DNA of 5,162 bases from Sulfurovum sp. (GTDB lineage Bacteria; Campylobacterota; Campylobacteria; Campylobacterales; Sulfurovaceae), in NCBI GenBank assembly GCA_020726085.1, contig DYTG01000117.1:1-5162 (forward strand). Direction: 5' to 3'. The position numbers were made by a program, and so were the translations under genes. A model generated the notes under the pieces. It saw only the letters and a program-made list of their open reading frames with translations, was not told the DNA's origin and searched no databases. Positions within the stretch are counted from its first letter, which is position 1, and each line of letters begins with the position of its first letter. Below are positions 1 to 5,162 of this stretch, piece by piece.

Positions 1-457
1 CAATCTCAACAATCTCAAACGCACAGGGCTTTTTACGGCGATTGCTATCTCTATCCACAACTTCCCCGAAGGCTTTGCGACGTTTGTGGCCGCACTTGAT
101 GATCTTTCCTTGGGAGTAGCTATCATGGTGGCTATTGCTATCCACAATATTCCAGAGGGCATGGCGGTCTCGCTGCCCATCTACTACGCTACTAAAAACC
201 GCAAAAAAGCCTTTGGGTACGCTGTACTTTCGGGAGCGGCCGAACCTATTGGGGCGGCGGTTGGATTTTTTTTGCTGTTGCCTTTGATGGGAGATTTTAC
301 TTTGGCTATTACCTTTGGGGCGGTGGCGGGGATTATGATTTATATCTCATTTGATGAGCTTCTACCTGCCTCTCGTATCTACGGCGATGAACATACGACA
401 ATTTTGGGGATAGTTATGGGGATGATGGTCATGGGAGTGAGTTTGGTTTTACTCTAA
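1..457 (+). CDS. zupT: ZIP-family divalent metal transporter, ZupT-like (C-terminal part; 5' end outside window)
   Basis: Inner-membrane uptake transporter for zinc and other divalent metals such as iron, manganese or cobalt. The reading frame is open from the left edge (first whole codon at base 2) and ends with TAA at 455-457, leaving 151 visible residues. By comparison with E. coli ZupT (about 257 residues) roughly the first 100 are missing. Two ZIP metal-site motifs are seen: HNFPEG at visible residues 19-24 (bases 56-73) and HNIPEG at 48-53 (bases 143-160), which in this family lie in transmembrane helices 4 and 5 and form the metal path. Further hydrophobic helices follow, including one with the GAAEP motif, then the SFDELLP segment and the C-terminal MGVSLVLL, all closely matching the order in E. 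coli ZupT. A GTG at base 86 is an internal valine between the two motifs and is not the start. Family assignment is firm; the metal preferred cannot be read from the sequence. Confidence 0.93.
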   Translation, partial: NLNNLKRTGLFTAIAISIHNFPEGFATFVAALDDLSLGVAIMVAIAIHNIPEGMAVSLPIYYATKNRKKAFGYAVLSGAAEPIGAAVGFFLLLPLMGDFTLAITFGAVAGIMIYISFDELLPASRIYGDEHTTILGIVMGMMVMGVSLVLL

Positions 458-470
458 ATTAATCATCTTT

Positions 471-479
471 TGCTATGAT
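471..479 (+). promoter_or_regulatory. Possible extended -10 promoter element for the oligopeptidase gene
   Basis: TGCTATGAT fits the extended -10 pattern (TGn followed by a TATAAT-like hexamer, here TATGAT) seen in sigma-70 promoters, including those of Campylobacterota, which often lack a clear -35. No convincing -35 is visible upstream, where the end of zupT lies. Transcription from here would start near base 486, giving a leader of about 20 bases before the ATG at 507. A single short motif in AT-rich DNA can arise by chance, so this is tentative. Confidence 0.4.
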
Positions 480-497
480 ATGAGAATTTTAATTAAT

Positions 498-502
498 AGG
501 AA
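498..502 (+). promoter_or_regulatory. Ribosome binding site that decides the oligopeptidase start
   Basis: AGGAA ends 4 bases before the ATG at 507. The alternative in-frame ATG at 480 has no purine-rich Shine-Dalgarno sequence and overlaps the possible -10 element, so 507 is the better start. Confidence 0.6.
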
Positions 503-506
503 CGTT

Positions 507-2468
507 ATGTTTGTAGAATTTCAACTCCAAGATACAGAAACCTTTCCCCAAAGACTCCAAAGCCTTTTGGGAGAACAGTTGCACACGATAGATGCCCTTG
601 CCCATAGCCCCAGTGAGTGCTATGAAGAGATTATGAAGCCGCTTCAAGATCTTGATGAAGAGCTAGAGCTTTTTTTTAATCCATTGGCACACATTGATTC
701 GGTCATGCACACACAAGCCTCGCAAGATGCCTACGAAGCCTCTTTGCCGTTGCTCTCCAAATTTCATTCAACCATCGCCCAAAATGAAGCCCTTTTTCGC
801 AAATTAGAAAAGCTCTCAACCCCCAACCCTCAAGCCCAAAAAGTCATAGATAACCACATTCGTGATTTTAAACTTAGCGGTATTGATTTGCCCCATGAGA
901 AGAAAAAAGAGCTTGAAGCCATCGAGCTAGAATTAAGCCAACTAAGCAACACCTTTGCTCAAAATCTACTCGAAGCTACCAACGCCTATGAGCTTATCGT
1001 TGAAGATTTTGAAGATGTCAAAGAACTCGACAAAAGCGACCTTGCACAAGCTAGGATAGTACGAGAGAGCAAAGAGGTTTACCGTTTCACACTCCAAATG
1101 CCTAGCTACATCGCCTACATGACCTACGGAAGCAACCCCAAACACAGAGAAGCACTCTACCGTGCCTACAGCACCCGAGCACCTCAAAACGCACACGTCA
1201 TTGACAAAATATTGGCGCTAAGAGATACCAAAGCCAAACTGTTGGGATTTGACAATTTTGCCCACTATTCACTAGCCGATAAAGATGCCAAAAGTACCCA
1301 CGATGTGGTAGAGTTTTTGCTTGAACTCGTGCGACTCTCCAAACCCCAAGCCAAAACCGAGCTTGCAATGCTCCAAGATTTCGCCCAAGCTTATGATGGC
1401 AAACAAGCCCTAGAGAGCTACGATGTGGCTTACTATACTCAAAAGCTCAAAAAAGAGATGTTTGATTTTGATGATACTATCACCAAACCCTATTTTGAAC
1501 AATCCCGTACACTTGAAGCACTCTTAGATATCGTCTCTAGGCTTTTTGGATTGGAGATAAAAGAGCTTGATAGTGCGATGTGGCACCCTTGTGTGCGAAG
1601 TTTTGAACTCTACGAAGAGGGCAAAGTCCTAAGCCGACTCTATGTCGATTTGGAAGTAAGAGAGCAAAAGCGTGGAGGGGCATGGATGAACAACTTTGAG
1701 ACCCGTTTTGTTGATTCATCAGGGCAAACGCACCTAGCCTCAGCCTTTATCGTCTGCAATTTCGCTCCTACTACCCCCACGACTCCCTCTTTGCTTCGTC
1801 ATGATGATGTGGTGACGCTTTTTCATGAGATGGGTCATGCCTTGCACCATATTCTCTCACGCCAAAGCGAACGAAGTATTAGCGGTATCAACGGCGTAGC
1901 ATGGGATGTGGTGGAGTTTCCTTCGCAATTTTTGGAAAATTTTGCCTACGAAAAGGCTATCCTTAAAACCTTTGCCTACCACTACGAGAGCGGCGAACCC
2001 ATGGAAGAGGCACTACTTGATAAAATCAAAGAGTCCAAAAACTTCCAATCGGCTTTGGGATTGCTGCGTCAAGTAGAGTTTTCGTTGTTTGATTTCAAGC
2101 TCCACCAAGGGCTTTTTGAAGGTGAAGCGATACAAACGCTCCTCGATACCATTCGTCAAGAGACCTCGCTTATCAAACCACCCGCTTACAATAAATTTCA
2201 ACACGGCTTTAGCCACATATTCGCAGGAGGCTACGCAGCTGGGTATTACAGCTACAAATGGGCGGAAGTACTCAGTGCTGATGCCTTTTTTGAGTGCATG
2301 GACGAAAGCGGATTTAATACCCAAAAAGCCAAAGGGTATCGAGAACATATTCTTGCCAATGGCGGTGCCAAAGCAATGAACCAACTCTACCACGAGTGGC
2401 TAGGACGAGATGCCAAAGCACAGAGTTTGGTGAAACTGCACGAAATCAATACGCAACCAACCCTATAA
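507..2468 (+). CDS. prlC: Oligopeptidase A, M3-family zinc metallopeptidase
   Basis: Cytoplasmic zinc endopeptidase (also named OpdA) that cleaves short peptides; in E. coli it degrades oligopeptides and cleaved signal peptides. From ATG 507 the product is 653 residues, close to the 680 of E. coli OpdA, and similarity runs along the whole length: RDFKLSGIDLP near residue 115, the RAYSTRAPQN region near 220, KRGGAWM near 390, and the catalytic core. The HEXXH motif is HEMGH at residues 440-444 (bases 1824-1838), with H440 and H444 as zinc ligands and E441 as catalytic base. The third ligand is E470 in VEFPSQF, with the M3 spacing. The substrate-binding loop SHIFAGGYAAGYYSY (H570, then Y576, Y580, Y581, Y583) is intact. 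No signal peptide or membrane segment is present. A start at 480 would add nine residues but lacks a ribosome binding site. The gene lies 49 bases after zupT and converges on the lipoprotein gene. Confidence 0.96.
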   Translation: MFVEFQLQDTETFPQRLQSLLGEQLHTIDALAHSPSECYEEIMKPLQDLDEELELFFNPLAHIDSVMHTQASQDAYEASLPLLSKFHSTIAQNEALFRKLEKLSTPNPQAQKVIDNHIRDFKLSGIDLPHEKKKELEAIELELSQLSNTFAQNLLEATNAYELIVEDFEDVKELDKSDLAQARIVRESKEVYRFTLQMPSYIAYMTYGSNPKHREALYRAYSTRAPQNAHVIDKILALRDTKAKLLGFDNFAHYSLADKDAKSTHDVVEFLLELVRLSKPQAKTELAMLQDFAQAYDGKQALESYDVAYYTQKLKKEMFDFDDTITKPYFEQSRTLEALLDIVSRLFGLEIKELDSAMWHPCVRSFELYEEGKVLSRLYVDLEVREQKRGGAWMNNFETRFVDSSGQTHLASAFIVCNFAPTTPTTPSLLRHDDVVTLFHEMGHALHHILSRQSERSISGINGVAWDVVEFPSQFLENFAYEKAILKTFAYHYESGEPMEEALLDKIKESKNFQSALGLLRQVEFSLFDFKLHQGLFEGEAIQTLLDTIRQETSLIKPPAYNKFQHGFSHIFAGGYAAGYYSYKWAEVLSADAFFECMDESGFNTQKAKGYREHILANGGAKAMNQLYHEWLGRDAKAQSLVKLHEINTQPTL

Positions 2469-2474
2469 TCAAAT

Positions 2475-2498
2475 CTCCCCACCCATGGGGCTTTGGAG
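2475..2498. terminator. Weak hairpin between convergent genes, possible terminator
   Basis: The gene-free stretch of about 60 bases between the two stop codons contains CCCC (2477-2480) and GGGG (2487-2490) around a 6-base loop, with an alternative outer pairing of CTCC (2475-2478) and GGAG (2495-2498). The stem is short. Only a poor T-run (CTTT) follows on the + strand, and ATTT lies a few bases beyond the stem on the - strand. A T5 run at 2526-2530 lies further on, without a clean stem directly before it. Convergent genes make a terminator expected here, but the sequence support is weak. Confidence 0.25.
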
Positions 2499-2528
2499 TA
2501 AGTAAAACACCCCCAGAGGAGGAGCTTT

Positions 2529-4454
2529 TTAGAGTCTAATCGTAATAGGTGTCGCAAACCCCTGGGGCATATCGGGGAGTTTGGGTTGGGGCAAAGTGAT
2601 GGTTCGAGGCGTAGTTGTTTGAGTGACTCTATTGTCTTCTAAATTGATTACCGCAGAGCTTTTTTGAATCGCTTTGATTTTGATTTCGATCGTAATCTTG
2701 GCTACGGTTTTGACTCTATCTATGCTATCGTCTTGGGCAATATCTTGACTTATTGTTTGAGCTTCATCATAGGATTGATTAAATTTTGTCGCTTCAAAGG
2801 AGTCGCTAAGATCAACAAAAAGCAACTCCAACGCTTTGATTTGGTTTTGCAAATCGTTGATGCGTTGCATAAGCGTAGTGTAGAGTGCTTCACTGCTTTG
2901 TTTGGTTGTATCATCAAAGGTTTTGATTTGGATGCTTAGCTTGATAGAGCTTACGACTTTGGCAGAGGCGACGTATTGGACTCTCTCTTCGTGGCTAAGT
3001 TTTGTTTTTTTGGCTTTGATTGTGACTTTGATTTTGATATTAGTTTTGAGTGTATCTACCAAAAGGTCATTTTTAACCACCGCTTCATTAGCCTCTTGGA
3101 GTGCTGTTGGGGTGGTTTGATTGTTCTCTACCTTTTGGGCGATATTAGAAGCCAAAGTATCGCTTAGCTCCTCATCAAGCTGGGTTGGAATCTCTCCCTC
3201 TTCGACTACCTTGGAGGCTATATCATTGGCACTTTTTTCAAGTTCATTAACCGCATTTTCATCATCCAAAAGCTCATCAATCTTATCGTAATCATCTAAG
3301 TTTGTATTTTTATAGATAAGCTTTACTAGCTTTTTGATTTTGAGCTTTTTAATCGTTTGGTACTTTTTGGTTGATTGTACAACTTTGATTTTGAGTCTAT
3401 CAACATCTTCACTAAGGTTGGCTTTGATGATTTTACCCACTAAATCAAGAGTATCACTATCACTGCTATCAAGGTCACTACTATTAAGCATCGCTTGGAT
3501 AGAACTCTCTAAGTTCTCAACGATTAAAGCTAGCGTTCCATTATCTAGCTCATCACTGCTACTCTCTTCAATGGTTTTGAGTAACTCTTGAAGGGTTGCA
3601 TAGCTTGAAACTACATCTTTTTGCTCTTCGTTACTAATGGTAGCTTTTAGTTGGATTTTGGTTACGACTTTGACTATCTGTTTCTTGACAATCTCTTGGG
3701 ATAATGTGAGTTTGCTTGCCTCTTGGTCTGAGATACCCTCAATCTCATCAAAGATATGGCTAAGGTTAAAGTCATCAATGTCGACTCCTGTATCCCCAAT
3801 GCTCACTTTGATTTTCTTTTTGACCACCACTTTGGCAATGGCTTTGAAGGAGAGACTCTTATCCTCTACGGGCGTAATCTTGGCTAGTAGAGCAATTAGA
3901 TTCCCCACACGGTTAAGCGTATTGTGTTTTTGGGTATCTATCTTAGAAAGACTTCGATTATCTTCGATACCAAAGCTCTCTTTGACACTCCCTTCTGCTT
4001 CTTCGAGAGGTATCAAGCCCTCTTCTACAATATTTTGCACCAATGTCGTAGTGGGGTTTACAAATGCCGTAGAGGCATTGCTATCGCTCTCTTCTCGTTC
4101 CACAATTGCCCCCATCTCAAAGCCTAGCTCCTCATCGTTGCTATTGGCTTCGTGATCGACTCCCTTATCTTTACCACCTTTGACTTTGATTTTATACTGC
4201 TTTGGTAAATCGCTCACATTGACTTCAAAGCTTCCGTTTGTATCGGTGGTAGTCGTAGCTAGTGGGGTATCGTTCATATCGAGTATCTCTACCTCTGCTC
4301 CCACTATTTCGCCATCGACTACATTGCCCATGACTCTAAATTGAGCCTCATTTTGGGCGACAACTGCTCCATTGATAGGGGTACAGCTATCACCACACCC
4401 TATCATTATCCAACTCGTAGCAATGATTGCTACAATTGCACTTAATCTTTTCAT
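2529..4454 (-). CDS. Predicted outer-envelope lipoprotein with carboxypeptidase-regulatory-like domain and lysine-alternating repeats
   Basis: Function not recognised. The 641-residue product starts with a lipoprotein signal peptide: MKR, a hydrophobic stretch at 5-18, and a lipobox MIGC with Cys20 as the lipidated residue. Position +2 is Gly, not Asp, so by the E. coli rule it would be sent to the outer membrane. Residues about 39-91 look like a carboxypeptidase-regulatory-like beta sandwich (FRVMGNVVDG, GAEVEIL, TDTNGSFEV), a fold frequent in surface proteins. A VNPTTTLVQ segment at 132-140 resembles a motif following such domains in large bacterial surface proteins. The remainder alternates basic KxKxK beta-type segments (207-219, 261-273, 353-380, 470-482, 498-510, 585-597) with acidic Ser/Asp/Glu stretches (for example 297-305, 326-336, 387-399). 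The last 30 residues are proline- and threonine-rich. The start is supported by a strong ribosome binding site. It is the second gene of a leftward operon. A structural or adhesive surface role is a guess from architecture. Confidence 0.85.
   Translation of the reverse strand: MKRLSAIVAIIATSWIMIGCGDSCTPINGAVVAQNEAQFRVMGNVVDGEIVGAEVEILDMNDTPLATTTTDTNGSFEVNVSDLPKQYKIKVKGGKDKGVDHEANSNDEELGFEMGAIVEREESDSNASTAFVNPTTTLVQNIVEEGLIPLEEAEGSVKESFGIEDNRSLSKIDTQKHNTLNRVGNLIALLAKITPVEDKSLSFKAIAKVVVKKKIKVSIGDTGVDIDDFNLSHIFDEIEGISDQEASKLTLSQEIVKKQIVKVVTKIQLKATISNEEQKDVVSSYATLQELLKTIEESSSDELDNGTLALIVENLESSIQAMLNSSDLDSSDSDTLDLVGKIIKANLSEDVDRLKIKVVQSTKKYQTIKKLKIKKLVKLIYKNTNLDDYDKIDELLDDENAVNELEKSANDIASKVVEEGEIPTQLDEELSDTLASNIAQKVENNQTTPTALQEANEAVVKNDLLVDTLKTNIKIKVTIKAKKTKLSHEERVQYVASAKVVSSIKLSIQIKTFDDTTKQSSEALYTTLMQRINDLQNQIKALELLFVDLSDSFEATKFNQSYDEAQTISQDIAQDDSIDRVKTVAKITIEIKIKAIQKSSAVINLEDNRVTQTTTPRTITLPQPKLPDMPQGFATPITIRL
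2664..3836 (-). repeat. Degenerate lysine-alternating protein repeats (about five copies)
   Basis: Within the lipoprotein, segments of about 13 residues share a pattern of Ala/Val-Lys-Val/Ile followed by alternating hydrophobic and lysine or polar residues: AKVVVKKKIKVSI (bases 3798-3836), VKVVTKIQLKATI (3636-3674), KTNIKIKVTIKAK (3009-3047), AKVVSSIKLSIQI (2925-2963) and AKITIEIKIKAIQ (2664-2702). A looser version covers residues 353-380. Spacing is irregular (34 to about 210 residues), so this is not a tandem array. At the DNA level they appear as TTTGATTTTGAT-like low-complexity runs on the + strand. Confidence 0.55.
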
Positions 4455-4457
4455 TGC

Positions 4458-5162
4458 TTACTCCTTTTCACACAATACAAAGTATCCATCGTTTTGATAG
4501 ATATTGCTAAAGCTCTCTAACTCTTCATGAACCTTCTCAGCCATATAGACACTAGGCACATCTCCCATCAATTTCACGGCAATGGTCATAGAGTGGTTAT
4601 CTTGACTACACTCCACGCCTGTAATGCTTAGCCCCCTATTATCCGCTCCGTGCATCGTAAGCGAACTACCATAAATATGCGTCGCATCGATGGGCGTATC
4701 ATCCCCTACATCAATTGTCGTATCCTCTGTAGCCCATACCAACACAGCTTTGTGCGGTGGGATTGTCCCCTCTATCAGTCGATACTTGGCTTTGATTTGC
4801 TCTCTTACATCAGCGCGAGGAGAGTATCCATACCACTTAGCGTTATCAATTATCCAAATCGCATAGATAGCATCGCTTAGATTATCAATCGCAATGTTTC
4901 CACTAATAAGGCTTCGCCCTTTGGGGATAGCAATTTTGTTTTCAATAGCCGTTATCACCTCACCACTTCGCATCATAGCAATGACTTTATCAATCTCTGC
5001 CTTGATTGCCTTGATTGCCTCAGGTGAATTATCCTCATCTTTTTTGTACCCATCAATTAGCTTTTTAATATCATCAATCGCCTTTTTGATACCATCCGCC
5101 TCTTTTTTAAGTGCATCTTTTTCATCATTATCAGCGATATTGTTATCAATGGCTTGTTTGAT
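4458..5162 (-). CDS. Uncharacterised protein with helical Lys/Asp-rich segment and 'GWNLVG'-like beta domain (5' end outside window)
   Basis: The frame stays open from the right edge to TAA at 4460-4458, giving 234 visible residues. The ATG pair at 4976 and 4973 lies mid-frame, 62 codons after the window edge, and has no evident ribosome binding site, so it is probably internal. Visible residues 1-62 are rich in Ile, Ala, Lys and Asp with hydrophobic residues spaced every three or four (KKAIDDIKKLIDG, AIKAIKAEIDKVI), suggesting an amphipathic helix or coiled coil. Residues about 77-144 (IPKGRSLISG, IYAIWIIDNAKWYGYSP, IPPHKAVLVWA) match the layout of a small beta domain seen in secreted Campylobacterota proteins: a 'kGWNLVs'-type strand, 'iW-yd-W-aYsP', then 'i--G-gfWV'. 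That match is from memory of the pattern. The C-terminal 90 residues contain two cysteines (185 and 231) that could form a disulfide if exported. Its 3-base spacing to the lipoprotein gene indicates one operon. Export is likely, but the signal sequence would be outside the window. Confidence 0.8.
   Translation of the reverse strand: MKQAIDNNIADNDEKDALKKEADGIKKAIDDIKKLIDGYKKDEDNSPEAIKAIKAEIDKVIAMMRSGEVITAIENKIAIPKGRSLISGNIAIDNLSDAIYAIWIIDNAKWYGYSPRADVREQIKAKYRLIEGTIPPHKAVLVWATEDTTIDVGDDTPIDATHIYGSSLTMHGADNRGLSITGVECSQDNHSMTIAVKLMGDVPSVYMAEKVHEELESFSNIYQNDGYFVLCEKE
4461..4468 (-). promoter_or_regulatory. Strong ribosome binding site for the lipoprotein gene, overlapping the end of the upstream gene
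   Basis: Read on the - strand, AAAAGGAG is followed by six bases and the ATG at 4454. The upstream gene's TAA (4460-4458) forms part of that spacer, so ribosomes finishing the first gene stop on the initiation region of the second. This arrangement suggests translational coupling. Confidence 0.8.
4731..4934 (-). other. 'GWNLVG'-like tryptophan-containing beta domain
   Basis: Visible residues 77-144 of the partial right-edge protein. Markers in order are IPKGRSLISG, the two tryptophans W103 and W110 around IIDNAK, YSP at 113-115, and a closing hydrophobic strand AVLVWA with W143. In many copies of this domain the first motif carries GW; here it is GR. Domain identity is by pattern recall, not by profile search. 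Confidence 0.45.
5002..5019 (-). repeat. Perfect 9-base tandem duplication
   Basis: TTGATTGCC occurs twice back to back on the + strand. On the coding strand it encodes Ala-Ile-Lys repeated in the helical segment (AIKAIKA). It is in frame (three codons) and would lengthen the helix by three residues. Confidence 0.9.

Noticed and set aside
266..273. T8 tract in zupT (and another at 670-677 in the oligopeptidase gene) as possible phase-variable slippage sites
   Set aside because: Eight-base T runs are ordinary in AT-rich genes with Phe-Phe/Leu codons, both genes are intact in frame, and neither encodes a surface product usually under phase variation.
966..1719. Two - strand open frames inside the oligopeptidase gene
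   Set aside because: They are antisense shadows of a confidently identified gene with no independent support.
2013..2393. 126-codon - strand frame and overlapping + strand frame inside the oligopeptidase gene
   Set aside because: They overlap the most conserved part of a clear M3 peptidase and have no recognisable protein features.
2664..3591. Several + strand open frames with FDFDFD- and LSSLSS-type composition
   Set aside because: These are shadows of the lysine-alternating and Ser/Asp-rich codons of the lipoprotein gene on the other strand.
3637..4155. 172-codon open frame on the + strand opposite the lipoprotein gene
   Set aside because: Its product is a Ser/Leu-rich mirror of the acidic and lysine-rich antisense gene, with no domain or ribosome binding site. 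The - strand frame has a signal peptide, lipobox and strong ribosome binding site.
4650..4880. 76-codon + strand frame opposite the right-edge gene
   Set aside because: It is antisense to a frame with coherent domain patterns, with no ribosome binding site or protein signature.

Overview
The window looks like a piece of chromosome from a Campylobacterota (Epsilonproteobacteria) species, probably a free-living Sulfurimonas/Sulfuricurvum/Sulfurovum-type organism. This is inferred from the AT-leaning coding style, the extended -10-like TGnTATGAT element and the style of the surface proteins. Nothing in the window is species-diagnostic.

Left half, + strand: the C-terminal part of a ZIP-family metal transporter (ZupT-like) enters from the left edge and stops at 457. 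After a gap of about 49 bases comes a complete M3-family zinc metallopeptidase of the oligopeptidase A (PrlC/OpdA) type, 507-2468. Both are housekeeping-type genes. The peptidase may have its own promoter just upstream and need not be cotranscribed with zupT.

Right half, - strand: two genes run leftwards toward the peptidase. The upstream one enters from the right edge, so its N-terminus is not visible. It encodes a coiled-coil-like Lys/Asp/Ile/Ala-rich segment, then a tryptophan-containing domain resembling the 'GWNLVG'-like beta domain common in secreted Campylobacterota proteins, then a small two-cysteine C-terminal region. Its stop codon lies 3 bases from the start of the second gene, inside that gene's ribosome-binding region, so the two are almost certainly one operon and translationally coupled. 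The second gene encodes a 641-residue predicted lipoprotein with a lipobox, a carboxypeptidase-regulatory-like beta-sandwich domain, and a long body in which lysine-alternating (KxKxK) beta-type segments alternate with strongly acidic segments.

The two halves converge across about 60 bases (2469-2528) that hold only weak hairpin potential. There is no RNA gene, CRISPR array, insertion sequence or gene-free stretch over 300 bases. The uncharacterised part is the leftward envelope-protein operon. The rest is recognisable core metabolism and proteolysis.
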